DNA of 34,924 nucleotides from Chlorobiaceae bacterium (GCA_013334925.1 JAAXWP010000003.1:96771-131694), one strand, 5' to 3'. Numbered from the stretch's first letter, positions 25,671 through 34,227 are shown. Numbers and translations are program-made. The notes: generated from the letters alone by a model not told the origin.

Positions 25671-26006
25671 TTATTTGTTCGCTGCCGTTGTCGCTGCGGA
25701 CTCCGCATCGTCATAGATATCGAACAACCGGAACGCCTGCGTGACCTCAAATACCCTGCGCAGCTTCTCATTCAGACAGGCCAGCCTGACATCGCCACCC
25801 TGTTCTCTTTTTTTCCTTGCAATAGTTACCAGACAGCCAAGACCACTGCTGTCGAGAAAATCGACACCGGCGAGATCGATCACGATCGACTGCGAATCCG
25901 TCAGCGCCGGAGAACTTTTCATGAACCCGGGAACGGATGATGCTTCAAGCGAACCATTGATTGAAACAATGGTCAAGTCATGACATTTTTTTTCTTCGAC
26001 AGTCAT
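25671..26006 (-). CDS. STAS domain anti-sigma factor antagonist (second copy)
   Basis: A 111-residue single STAS domain. The segment IVIDLAGVDFLDSSGLGCLV contains the conserved D-S-S-G-L-G, with Ser53 at the position phosphorylated in SpoIIAA. The domain starts with a short strand (DLTIVSINGSLEAS). Its ATG overlaps the stop of the preceding fusion gene by one base (TAATG), and the RsbW-like kinase follows 7 bp later, so it is the nearest candidate partner of that kinase. It differs from the other STAS protein by a longer Ala-rich C-terminus (DDAESAATTAANK). Confidence 0.92.
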   Translation of the reverse strand: MTVEEKKCHDLTIVSINGSLEASSVPGFMKSSPALTDSQSIVIDLAGVDFLDSSGLGCLVTIARKKREQGGDVRLACLNEKLRRVFEVTQAFRLFDIYDDAESAATTAANK

Positions 26007-27397
26007 TACTGTACCTTTGAATGGATTCTGTTGAGGAAAGCTTTTATCGTCAGAACCATATCCCGGACCGGCGAACCGTGAGCGGCATAAAACTGTTCGA
26101 CGATCGCACTGTCTTCAGCGTTCACCGGCCAGTCCTCAGCCTCGGCATAGCTGAACACAGCCGGGCGATAGCCTGTCGCGGCATACCCTGCCTCGAGACG
26201 ATGGCTCACTTCAACCGGAAAACTGCCTATGACTGCGATTGTGCCAGCCAGAGCACGGAAAAGCATCGGGAAGCGGTCAAGGGAAAGTGCCTTGGCCAGA
26301 CTGCCGATACCGCCTTCGTCCGCAATCGACGGCATGACAAACCGGAGATTTTTCCCCTGCCTGATATCATGGAATGTGAAGCTGCCGGTTTTCCACTTTC
26401 CCTGGATTTTCAGGAGCGGAACCAGCATGAGATAAGGCAGAGAGAGCAGCAATATCAGCAGCAAAGCGACAATTGCGTGAAACAGGTACCTGAAGAGGCC
26501 CGACCCGATGTGCGCGGATCCCGGCAGACTCGACAGAAGATGAGGATCTTCCATGGCGATCGAAACGCCGGACCGAGGATCGACGAGAATGTTGCCGGCG
26601 GCGATTCTGTCAACCACTTCGAGCTGCTCGCCGATGTAGGTATTGTCCAGGAGTATGCTTCGGGAAACCGTGCTCTCCCTGTCGATGATGACATTGCTTC
26701 CGACCACCGCCGAAGGACCGACGACAGCCCCCTTCATGATCTGCACATTGTTGCCGATGATCACCGGTTTTCTTATTTCGGCACCCTTGCCGATAACGAC
26801 GTTCCTGCCGATATGACAATCGGGCTCGTTGCAATAACCCGGCAGCACATAGGGTGATGGATATTCCTTCAGGATCTCCGCCGAGAGCCGGAAATAGTTG
26901 TCGATGGAATCAAACTCGACAAGAGAGAATGGGGTGGCAGCAGGCAGCTGACCGGTGATTTCCGGAGTGCCGGCAAGAACGATACTCCCGCGTTCGTTCT
27001 CCGCCAGGGTACCTCCGGATGCCATCGCGAAGCAGTGTCTGAGCTCCTGCCTGTTTTCATAACGGATGAACAGGTAACCGCTGATGATCAGCAGGCGCTG
27101 GTCAGCGCAGTACTTCCTGTTCTTTTCAATGACGGTCTCGATGCTGTCATTGCCCAGGATGCTTGCGTAACTGACATCGACACCCCATCGCGAACCGTCT
27201 TCACAGTACCTCTCGACCTCGTTGAGCGGTCCATCGCTGATAATCCTTATCGCGGAACTGCCTGCAAGAATCGAAAAATCGATGAGAAATTCGATGAACG
27301 GCTTGTTGCAGACAGGCATGACCAGAGGATTGACTCCCGGAAAGAACGGCGACAACCAGCCATAATCCTTTTCTCTGATAACGATGAGGGTTTTCAT
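26006..27397 (-). CDS. nucleotidyltransferase-like + left-handed helix + degenerate phosphoglycosyltransferase fusion
   Basis: A 463-residue three-part protein (ATG 27397; a longer frame only overlaps the STAS gene). Residues 1-180 resemble a sugar-1-phosphate nucleotidyltransferase (NPLVMPVCNKPFIEFLID) but lack the G-G-x-G-T-R-L nucleotide loop. Residues 192-258 form hexapeptide repeats (IGRNVVIGKGAEIRKPVIIG). Residues 300-330 are a membrane hairpin. Residues 331-460 align, by eye, with the catalytic half of bacterial sugar transferases: LSLDRFPMLFRALAGTIAVI at 371-390 replaces SIDELPQLLNVIKGDMSLVG. The catalytic Asp-Glu pair has become Asp-Arg and the G-P-R-P motif is G-S-F-P. Both enzymatic ends look inactive, suggesting a scaffold or regulator of the initiating complex. 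Confidence 0.7.
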   Translation of the reverse strand: MKTLIVIREKDYGWLSPFFPGVNPLVMPVCNKPFIEFLIDFSILAGSSAIRIISDGPLNEVERYCEDGSRWGVDVSYASILGNDSIETVIEKNRKYCADQRLLIISGYLFIRYENRQELRHCFAMASGGTLAENERGSIVLAGTPEITGQLPAATPFSLVEFDSIDNYFRLSAEILKEYPSPYVLPGYCNEPDCHIGRNVVIGKGAEIRKPVIIGNNVQIMKGAVVGPSAVVGSNVIIDRESTVSRSILLDNTYIGEQLEVVDRIAAGNILVDPRSGVSIAMEDPHLLSSLPGSAHIGSGLFRYLFHAIVALLLILLLSLPYLMLVPLLKIQGKWKTGSFTFHDIRQGKNLRFVMPSIADEGGIGSLAKALSLDRFPMLFRALAGTIAVIGSFPVEVSHRLEAGYAATGYRPAVFSYAEAEDWPVNAEDSAIVEQFYAAHGSPVRDMVLTIKAFLNRIHSKVQ

Positions 27398-27410
27398 GGG
27401 GGTGCTTTTT

Positions 27411-27764
27411 TTATGCCTTGTCGCCGCTCGCGTAAGACCTGACAGCATTGTCGGCATCAGGGAAAATCGAAAAGAGCTTTCTTGCCTTGGTCAGTTCGAA
27501 TACCATGCTGACTTGCGGACTCAAAGCGGCAAGTTTCAGGTCACCATCCTGTTCAAGGCTTTTACGCAGGCAGGATACAATGGTGCCAAGTCCGCTGCTG
27601 TCGAGAAAATCAAGTCCGGTGCAATCAAAAACCAGCCGTGAGGTTTCCTTCAGCCATGACTGGCAGAAGGTCTGCAGATCTCCGCAGTTTTCAGCGTCAA
27701 GCCTGCCATCGAGGGATGCTATGCCAACAGGTTGACCGTTGCTCATATCGATACGAAAATCCAT
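27411..27764 (-). CDS. STAS domain anti-sigma factor antagonist (first copy)
   Basis: A 117-residue single STAS domain with VFDCTGLDFLDSSGLGTIVS. Ser56 in the D-S-S-G-L-G turn is the expected phosphorylation site. AAGGAG at good spacing supports ATG 27764. It sits between the intact phosphoglycosyltransferase gene (12 bp upstream) and the degenerate fusion gene (13 bp downstream), an intimate placement for a regulator. It may be a substrate of the RsbW-like kinase and of the PP2C phosphatase of this operon. Alternatively it may control a biosynthetic protein directly, as STAS proteins do in some biofilm systems. Confidence 0.92.
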   Translation of the reverse strand: MDFRIDMSNGQPVGIASLDGRLDAENCGDLQTFCQSWLKETSRLVFDCTGLDFLDSSGLGTIVSCLRKSLEQDGDLKLAALSPQVSMVFELTKARKLFSIFPDADNAVRSYASGDKA

Positions 27765-27776
27765 AATCAGCTCCTT

Positions 27777-28496
27777 TTAGTAGGCTCCTCTGCCCGAAAG
27801 CACGGCAGGAATTGTTTTTAACAACAGGCGGATATCGTTGAGAAAACTCGAGCTCTGGATGTATTGGAGATCCAGCCTCACCTGGTCGGTAAAGGGTATA
27901 TCGCTCCTGCCGCTCACCTGCCAGAGACAGGTAATGCCGGGAATCACATGCAGGCGTTTTCTCTGCTCAAGGGTATACTGGGCAACTTCCGATGGAATCG
28001 GCGGACGTGGTCCGACAAGGCTCATATCTCCTTTGATCACATTGAGCAGCTGAGGCAGCTCATCGATGCTGAATTTCCTGATGATTCTGCCAACCCTGGT
28101 GATGCGGGGATCCTTTTTCATTTTGAATATCACGCCTGCCGATGACTCGTTCTGCTTCTCGAGCTCTTTCTTGATCCTGTCTGCATTGACCACCATCGAA
28201 CGGAATTTGTAAAACCTGAAGTGCCGACCGTTACGGCCAACACGTATCTGGACAAAAAATACCGGTCCCGGATCTTCAATCCAGATAGCCAGCGCCGTGA
28301 CCAGAAAGACCGGCGACAGCACGGTGAAAGCGGCGATCGATGCGCAGATATCCAGTAATCTTTTAAGGAAATAGGATATCCTGACCGTAGCTTCCCATAC
28401 CAGCACCTTGAGCGTCCGGACGAACCGGGCATTCGGATTGATGGATACACTGACTTTGCGTATCAGCTCTTTACGTACTGTTGGATCCAGCTCCAT
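27777..28496 (-). CDS. UDP-sugar:undecaprenyl-phosphate sugar-1-phosphate transferase (monotopic PGT)
   Basis: A 239-residue initiating enzyme of EPS synthesis, which puts the first sugar phosphate on undecaprenyl phosphate. All hallmarks are intact: re-entrant membrane helix at about 44-72, DPGPVFFVQIRVGRNG, the KFRSM motif (97-101), the catalytic Asp145-Glu146 in SIDELPQLLNVIKGDMSLVG, VGPRP (161-165), and the C-terminal IPGITCLWQVSGRSDIPFTD. Length is that of the short, monotopic type, lacking the four-helix N-terminal part of WbaP/WcaJ. It lies between two proteins carrying decayed versions of the same domain. The sugar cannot be inferred. A weak ribosome-binding site precedes ATG 28496. 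Confidence 0.93.
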   Translation of the reverse strand: MELDPTVRKELIRKVSVSINPNARFVRTLKVLVWEATVRISYFLKRLLDICASIAAFTVLSPVFLVTALAIWIEDPGPVFFVQIRVGRNGRHFRFYKFRSMVVNADRIKKELEKQNESSAGVIFKMKKDPRITRVGRIIRKFSIDELPQLLNVIKGDMSLVGPRPPIPSEVAQYTLEQRKRLHVIPGITCLWQVSGRSDIPFTDQVRLDLQYIQSSSFLNDIRLLLKTIPAVLSGRGAY

Positions 28497-28509
28497 AACA
28501 GACTCTGCG

Positions 28510-29844
28510 TTATCTTTGATACAGGATTTTCCATTTCAACACGCGATACAGAAACAGCGGATTGCCGATAACGTATCGTCTCCACATCCTTCCGGGCTCC
28601 TGCATGATCCGGTAAACCCATTCGAACCCGATTTCTCTCACCCAGCGGGGCGCTCTTCTGATATTGCCGGAATAAAAATCGAGCAATCCGCCGACCCCCA
28701 TCATGATCAACGGACGCAACGCATCCCGATGCTGATGAATCCACCTTTCCTGGAGTGGAGCCCCAAAAGCGACAAGAAGAATCGATGCCCCCGAAGCGTT
28801 GATCTGCTCGATTACCGCAGCGCTTTCTGACCGGTGGTCGAAATAGCCATGGGAAGTCCCCGCTACGGTGACCCCATAATTCTCACTGATTTTCTGAGCG
28901 GCAATTTCCGCCACACCCGGTTTACCTCCGAGCAGAAACACCTTTTCGCCCCGGGCGGCAGCCATTCGACACAGAAACGGCAGCATATCGGTACCATTGA
29001 TGTTCTCCTTCAGCGGAGTGTTCAGCATTTTACCGGCAATGATGAGACCTATGCCATCGGGAAATACGAAGTCACCCGATTGCAGAATCTCGAAATACTC
29101 CCGGTCTGTGACCGTCTTGTTCAGACAGTCGGGATTGACAAAAAATATGCGGCGCTGTTTTTTCGCGTCGAGATGCGACCCGATAACCGAAATGGCCTCA
29201 TCCATGGTCAGATTGTCAAGATCGAGACCCATAATCCTGAATATCTCCGAAGCTTCCGACTTCGATTCACCGAAAACCAGCATCGGAATGGCACGCAGCA
29301 TCAGCAACAGGTCATAGACAAGGCCCTTTCTGAACGTATACTCCCATTCGATCGCCTGACGGCCTTCATGAGCCGTTTTACTCGACCGTCGCAAGTCCCA
29401 GAGCGAGATGACACCTGGCTTCATCATGCCGATATACGCTCCCTCCAGAGAAGGCTCACGCTCTCCCCAATTCCGGATGGCAACTCCGGCAAGAGCGAGA
29501 CGTCCGGAAAGCACACCGAAGAATAAAGGGAGGTCACGGAACGGGACCCCGATACCATTGAATCGGTAGATCTCAACCGGTCTCGATCCGGCACCGGTAA
29601 TGATCTGGCTCGTGAATACGGGATTTCCGTTTACCAGCTTCCTGATCATCAGAACCAGCATCAGCGGACATACGAGAACCGAAATCACGATCAGTGAAAC
29701 CGCCAGTTCAATGACTCTGTCGATTATGCCTGCTACGTGAACCGCTGTTCCGACAAAGAATTTTCCGGCAAAACTCCTGATTCCGGAGGCATTGCCGGAC
29801 AGACGTTTTTCAAGAAACTCAACCCCGTCTTTTCTTGTGTTCAT
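28510..29844 (-). CDS. degenerate PGT domain fused to WecG/TagA glycosyltransferase (GT26)
   Basis: A 444-residue fusion. Residues 205-440 are a complete WecG/TagA/CpsF (GT26) enzyme: NPDCLNKT, the catalytic-type Asp in FPDGIGL, NGTDMLPFL, VFLLGGKPGVAE and LVAFGAPLQERWIHQHRDAL. GT26 enzymes add the second sugar to the lipid carrier, often ManNAc(A). Residues 40-193 align by eye with a phosphoglycosyltransferase: membrane hairpin at 45-70, NPVFTSQ, IYRFNG, FRDLPLFFGVLSGRLALAGV, MKPGVISLWDLRR. About 40 residues between the K-F-R-S-M and D-E-L-P motifs are gone, and the Asp-Glu pair reads Arg-Asp, so that domain should be inactive. I start at ATG 29844 (GGAT upstream); ATG 29988 overlapping the phosphatase stop is possible. 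Confidence 0.8.
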   Translation of the reverse strand: MNTRKDGVEFLEKRLSGNASGIRSFAGKFFVGTAVHVAGIIDRVIELAVSLIVISVLVCPLMLVLMIRKLVNGNPVFTSQIITGAGSRPVEIYRFNGIGVPFRDLPLFFGVLSGRLALAGVAIRNWGEREPSLEGAYIGMMKPGVISLWDLRRSSKTAHEGRQAIEWEYTFRKGLVYDLLLMLRAIPMLVFGESKSEASEIFRIMGLDLDNLTMDEAISVIGSHLDAKKQRRIFFVNPDCLNKTVTDREYFEILQSGDFVFPDGIGLIIAGKMLNTPLKENINGTDMLPFLCRMAAARGEKVFLLGGKPGVAEIAAQKISENYGVTVAGTSHGYFDHRSESAAVIEQINASGASILLVAFGAPLQERWIHQHRDALRPLIMMGVGGLLDFYSGNIRRAPRWVREIGFEWVYRIMQEPGRMWRRYVIGNPLFLYRVLKWKILYQR

Positions 29845-29984
29845 GTCGTTTATCCGATTGCCATGACACCCCGTTACCGCCTGACAGGTCAACACATCAC
29901 GAGACGGTGCTTTACTGACACATGCTCCAGCTCCCCGGAACTCTCCGACGGCAACCCGTTCAGGTATCTCGAAAAGATGCCTGT

Positions 29985-31640
29985 TCATCTCCCAGCCAGA
30001 CCTGTCGCCAGATTATCTATGCGGATGACAATGCAGGTCGCGTCATCATCGAAACCGTCCCGCCCTGAAAACGATGAAACCGACTCCCTGATAACCCTCA
30101 TCAGATCTTCCGGGACCATGCTGTGATGGGTTTCTATGAGTCCTGCAAGCTGTTGATCGCCGAACTGCTCGTTGTCGGCCGAACTGCTCTCCGTGATACC
30201 GTCCGAATAGAGGACGAGAATGTCTCCCGGCTCCACGGCAAATGAAACGGTTTTGTACTCCTGCTTTTCTATCATGCCCATTGGCAGGTTTTCTCCCTTG
30301 ATCATCACACTGCTTCCCGTAGAAGCGCGATAATGAATGACCGGAGGATGCCCGCAATCGACCATTGAACAGGTTCCCGACTCGAGATCGATTCGCAGGA
30401 AGAGAAGCGTCGCGAATGACCCCAGCTCCACAAGTTCATTGATACAGAGCTCATGCATTCCGGAAACGATTTCAGCCAATGGAGGAAGCGCGCAATCCCT
30501 GTATTTGTTCTGTGCAAGCACCTTCAGAAACAGTGACTTCAGTCCGACACCGATAAGTGCCGACAGTATGCCGTGGCCCATGACGTCGCCAAGCAGAATG
30601 TCGGCATGAGCCTGATCATAGACGATGTAATCCGTAAAATCCCCATCGAGGTGACCGGAAGGGATCATCATCCGGCTTATGGATGCCCCCCGAAGTGTCG
30701 ATGGAAAGGGACTTTGCAGGAGCTTCTTCTCGATTTCGGCCTCGAGCTCACGCTGCATGACTTCATAACGCTGCCGGCTGCGCTCTGCTTCGACCCGGGC
30801 GGTGACATCCCTGGCTATCAGTACTGTATGGGGTACGGCCTCGATATGAACGCAGCCACGTGAAATCTCGAGCGGCACACTTCTGCCGTTTTTTTTCAGG
30901 CCATCGATCTGCTGAATGCCTCCATCCGATGACACCGCGATGTTATCCGATGACACGGCACAGACATCCAGAAGGTCAAGTTCCCTGAATTCCGGTGCAA
31001 GAATATCGACGAACCGCTGCTCGCGAAACTGATGACGGTCGTACCCGAAAATGGCCTCGGCGGCATTGTTGCGGTAAATGATCCAGCCATCCTGATTGAT
31101 CATGAATACTGCGTCCTGTGCGGCATCAGTCATGGATCGGAACTTCGCCTCGCTCTGCCGGAGATCCTGAGCCATGAACTGGAGTGCATCATTCAACCTG
31201 GTCAGCTCCATGTTTTTCTGGGAGAGCGCTTCGAACAACTCCTCGCGTTCCGATCTCAGGCAATAATAGTCGAGGGCGTTATCGAGGACTTTTCTGAAAT
31301 CCTCAGGTTCAACCGGCTTCGGAACAAACCGGAAAACCTCACCCTTGTTGATCGAATCGATGATCTGGTCAAAATCCTGAGAGCCGCTGAGAATGAGCCG
31401 GAGAACTTCCGGTTTGCGTTTTTTGACCTTACCGATCAGCTCCAGACCGTTCATCTCCGGCATTCGAAGGTCGGAAACAATGACCGCGATTTCGTTCTCT
31501 TCGAGCAGCTCGAGCGCCCTGACGCCATTTTCCGCAAACAGCTTTTTATACGGTTCCTTGCGAAGAAATCGTTTCAGCGAACTGAGAATGTCCACCTCGT
31601 CATCCACGAACAGGATGGTGAGGTCACTTCGATCTTTCAT
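29985..31640 (-). CDS. REC-PAS-PP2C (RsbU/SpoIIE-type) phosphatase
   Basis: A 551-residue regulator. Residues 1-125 are a receiver domain with acidic pocket (FVDDE), phosphoacceptor Asp57 (VSDLRMPEMNG) and the switch residues LSGS and KP. A linker helix and a PAS domain (SMTDAAQDAVFMINQDGWII onward) follow. The C-terminal 230 residues are a PP2C/SpoIIE phosphatase with HADILLGDVMGHGILSALIG, GHPPVIHY, VLYSDGITESSSADNEQFG and DDDATCIVIRI. It should dephosphorylate phospho-STAS proteins, releasing them to trap the RsbW-like kinase, and would be controlled by phosphorylation from the hybrid kinase upstream (17-bp gene overlap). Confidence 0.92.
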   Translation of the reverse strand: MKDRSDLTILFVDDEVDILSSLKRFLRKEPYKKLFAENGVRALELLEENEIAVIVSDLRMPEMNGLELIGKVKKRKPEVLRLILSGSQDFDQIIDSINKGEVFRFVPKPVEPEDFRKVLDNALDYYCLRSEREELFEALSQKNMELTRLNDALQFMAQDLRQSEAKFRSMTDAAQDAVFMINQDGWIIYRNNAAEAIFGYDRHQFREQRFVDILAPEFRELDLLDVCAVSSDNIAVSSDGGIQQIDGLKKNGRSVPLEISRGCVHIEAVPHTVLIARDVTARVEAERSRQRYEVMQRELEAEIEKKLLQSPFPSTLRGASISRMMIPSGHLDGDFTDYIVYDQAHADILLGDVMGHGILSALIGVGLKSLFLKVLAQNKYRDCALPPLAEIVSGMHELCINELVELGSFATLLFLRIDLESGTCSMVDCGHPPVIHYRASTGSSVMIKGENLPMGMIEKQEYKTVSFAVEPGDILVLYSDGITESSSADNEQFGDQQLAGLIETHHSMVPEDLMRVIRESVSSFSGRDGFDDDATCIVIRIDNLATGLAGR

Positions 31641-33681
31641 GGATGTCGACTTTTGCGGTTCGTTTCAATGGGAGCGCCATGGTAAACACAGTTCCGCCTT
31701 CTGCTGGACAGTGAACATCAAGCCGGCCTTTATGCTTCTGGACGATGATGTCATACGAAATGCTGAGCCCGAGACCGGTGCCCTTGCCTGGCGACTTGGT
31801 GGTGAAAAATGGTTCGAAAATGTGCTGCATGGCCTGAGGTGAAATCCCCGGACCATCATCTGCTATTGAACAGAACACATGATCGTCGTCATGCCAGGTA
31901 CGAATGCCGATTCTTCCCTTCTTGCCTCTCTGCTGTGAATCTATCGCATGAGCGCTGTTGACGATGAGATTGAGAAACACCTGATTGAGCTGCTCGGGAT
32001 TGCAGTGGACCAATGGCAGTTTCTGAAGGTCTTTGACCACCTCCGCAATGTACCGGTATTCGTTTCTGGCAATAACCAGGGTGTCGCGTACGCCCCGGTT
32101 GATATCGAATGGAACTTTCTCGTTTTCGTCATGCCGGTACGAGAAATTCCTCATGCTTTCGATAATGGTCCTGATACGATCGAAACCACTTTTCGATTCC
32201 GAAAAGATGTTGGGAATGTCTTCAAGCAGCGAATCGATGGAAAGATCGGTTTCCATCTGACGAATCTCACGCAATGCATCAGTCAGGTCATCACCATGCT
32301 CATATTTGCTGATGATGCTGCGGTAACGGGCGAGAATGGAACGCAAGTCATCGATATCCTCCTGAAGCGCCGCAAAGTTGAGCCTGACGAAATTTATCGG
32401 ATTGTTCAGCTCATGGGCCAGACCGGCAGCAAGCTGCCCGATCGAGGCGAGCTTTTCCCGGAGAATCATCTGCTGATGGGTTTTTTCGAGCTCTCTGGTC
32501 CGCTCCTCCACCCGTTGTTCGAGCGTGTGGTTGAGCTGCTGCAGCTGCTCCTCGATCTGCCGGCGTTCAGTAATATCCAGAACGATACCGCGGATACCGA
32601 CAGGAATCCCCTCACGGACAATGTTTGCGGTATAGACCAGTATCGGAAATCGCTCGCCGTTTTTTCTCTGGCCTATATATTCATGGCTTTCGAAAGGGAT
32701 CCCCTTCAGGCGGCATTCGATATTGCAAGCCACTCGCTGACGATCCTCTGGAGCGAACAGCGACAGACTGGATACTCCCCGGTCAAGATCCTCTTTTGTA
32801 TATCCGAACAGCTCGAATCCGAGCCGGTTGGTATAGGTGATCAATCCCTTGGTATCGCTCTCGAAAATTGGCTGAGGAAGAAGATCGGCCAGCTCCTGAA
32901 ACCGCTGCTCACTTTCTGCAAGAGCTTCCTGCTCCCTTTTGCGAAGTGAAATATCCTGCTTGATTGCGAGATAGTGGGAAATGTGACCAAAGTTATCGGT
33001 AATCGGGCTTATGGTAGCATATTCCCAGAAGAGCTCGCCGTTTTTCCTCCTGTTGATGAGCTCACCATCCCAGCTCTTGCCTGATGATATGGTTTTCCAG
33101 AGTCGTTCATAGAATTTCCGGGGGTGCTTGCCGGAAGCCATCAAACTTATCTTTTTCCCTTTCGCCTCTTGCTCACTGTATCCCGAGGAAGAGGTGAATG
33201 CCGGGTTGACATAATCGATGATGCCATCAGGATCAGTTATGACGACACTCATCGGACTCTGGGACATTGCCGCAGAAAGAAGCATCACCTGCTGACGAAG
33301 CTCCTGCTCGCAAAGCGCGTTCTTGATCGTAGCTCCCAGACGTTCATGATCGATCGGCTTCAGGAGATACTGATACGCCCCGAGCTTCAATGATTCAACT
33401 GCCAGCTCGAGATCGCTCGAACCGGAGATCATGATGGCCGGAACCGTGAAGTTATGATCACGAATGTAGGCAAGTACATCGATGCCGCTTTTTTTCGGCA
33501 TATGGATGTCAAGAAGCAGAAGATCGATGCGGCGGGTATCGAGCAGTTCGATACAGCGTTCCCCGTCAGCAACGGCAATCACATCATAGCCGAATTTTTC
33601 GACTAATCGGGATGCGATAACACGTTCAACTGCGTTGTCATCGGCAATCAGCACTACCGATTTTTTGGGAGACGGGGGCAT
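31624..33681 (-). CDS. hybrid sensor kinase REC-PAS-PAS-HisKA-HATPase
   Basis: A 685-residue soluble kinase. The receiver domain (residues 5-125) has IADDN, phosphoacceptor Asp58 (LLLLDIHMPKKSG), MISGSS and LLKPIDH. Two PAS domains follow (about 140-255 and 265-385), the first with SGYSEQEAKGKKISLMASGK and HYLAIKQDISLRKREQEALA, the second ending in VLDITERRQIEEQ. A coiled coil leads to the HisKA-like segment with His423 in AAGLAHELNNPINFVRLN. The ATPase domain has N box LNLIVNSAHAID, G1 IADDGPGIS and G2 GKGTGLGLSISYDI. No membrane helix is present. It is the first gene of the EPS locus and overlaps the phosphatase gene, whose receiver is its likely target. Confidence 0.93.
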   Translation of the reverse strand: MPPSPKKSVVLIADDNAVERVIASRLVEKFGYDVIAVADGERCIELLDTRRIDLLLLDIHMPKKSGIDVLAYIRDHNFTVPAIMISGSSDLELAVESLKLGAYQYLLKPIDHERLGATIKNALCEQELRQQVMLLSAAMSQSPMSVVITDPDGIIDYVNPAFTSSSGYSEQEAKGKKISLMASGKHPRKFYERLWKTISSGKSWDGELINRRKNGELFWEYATISPITDNFGHISHYLAIKQDISLRKREQEALAESEQRFQELADLLPQPIFESDTKGLITYTNRLGFELFGYTKEDLDRGVSSLSLFAPEDRQRVACNIECRLKGIPFESHEYIGQRKNGERFPILVYTANIVREGIPVGIRGIVLDITERRQIEEQLQQLNHTLEQRVEERTRELEKTHQQMILREKLASIGQLAAGLAHELNNPINFVRLNFAALQEDIDDLRSILARYRSIISKYEHGDDLTDALREIRQMETDLSIDSLLEDIPNIFSESKSGFDRIRTIIESMRNFSYRHDENEKVPFDINRGVRDTLVIARNEYRYIAEVVKDLQKLPLVHCNPEQLNQVFLNLIVNSAHAIDSQQRGKKGRIGIRTWHDDDHVFCSIADDGPGISPQAMQHIFEPFFTTKSPGKGTGLGLSISYDIIVQKHKGRLDVHCPAEGGTVFTMALPLKRTAKVDIHERSK

Positions 33682-33699
33682 TTCTTTAAGGGGATAATG

Positions 33700-33866
33700 A
33701 AAGGCTCTGGCGACAATATATAATTTCTTTTAATGTTTTCATACCACGACACATAGCTTATATACCCTTATATAAAAACACATAGGATATATTAACAATC
33801 AATATCCTTTCATATATAAAACGCCCATCATTTATATATCCCATCCCTTTAGAGAAACGTTTCTGG
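33700..33866 (-). promoter_or_regulatory. AT-rich probable promoter/operator region of the EPS operon
   Basis: This AT-rich stretch directly precedes the first EPS gene. It holds an 8-bp direct repeat ACACATAG (33749-33756 and 33778-33785, 29 bp apart), an inverted repeat AGGATAT/ATATCCT (33784-33790, 33802-33808), several TATATA runs, and the perfect 12-bp palindrome AGAAACGTTTCT (33853-33864). I cannot choose a single -10/-35 pair with confidence. The density of repeats just before a 27-kb operon suggests regulator binding. Confidence 0.45.
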
Positions 33867-34227
33867 CATTGGGAGAGCACGCAATACGGTTACCAGGATC
33901 AGCGCGATGAAACCGAATGGCGAAAAGCCCATCAGCACCAGGAAACAGACGGGGTCATGACTGACACAGGATTCGCCTCAACGGGCCCGCCCTGATCACA
34001 AAGCAAAAAAAAGAATGAGCAGGAACTCGATCAAGGAGGTTTTCGGATCGGCAGGGATCAGAGAAACAGACTTTAACGACAAAGCAGGCACAACCGCCAG
34101 CGATCATGAGAAGTGTCAGACCATCGAGCGTGACTGAAGTGAGGATATCGATGCGATTGAGCTGAGGTAATCCACGAGTTCCGGGTAGATGTGGATTGAA
34201 CGAACGAGGACAAATAGCGGGCAAATA
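33843..34227 (-). other. gene-poor stretch; possible decayed membrane-protein gene
   Basis: No convincing intact gene is present here. On the minus strand two different frames each contain a hydrophobic, protein-like segment: LTLLMIAGGCACFVVKV near 34055-34110, and FLVLMGFSPFGFIALILVTV near 33885-33945, ending in a TAA at about 33850. A shift between them would be needed to join them. This could be a frameshifted remnant of a small two-helix membrane protein, or chance. No ribosome-binding site or start was found. Confidence 0.25.

Noticed and set aside
28510-29988. upstream ATG 29988 as start of the WecG fusion
   Set aside because: It would overlap the phosphatase stop (ATGA), but the GGGAG lies directly against the ATG and the extra 48 residues show no family resemblance. 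ATG 29844 is preferred, with some uncertainty.
33955-34224. 89-codon minus-strand frame between the tRNA array and the EPS operon
   Set aside because: It has no ribosome-binding site and only one short hydrophobic stretch. It is kept only as a possible decayed gene.
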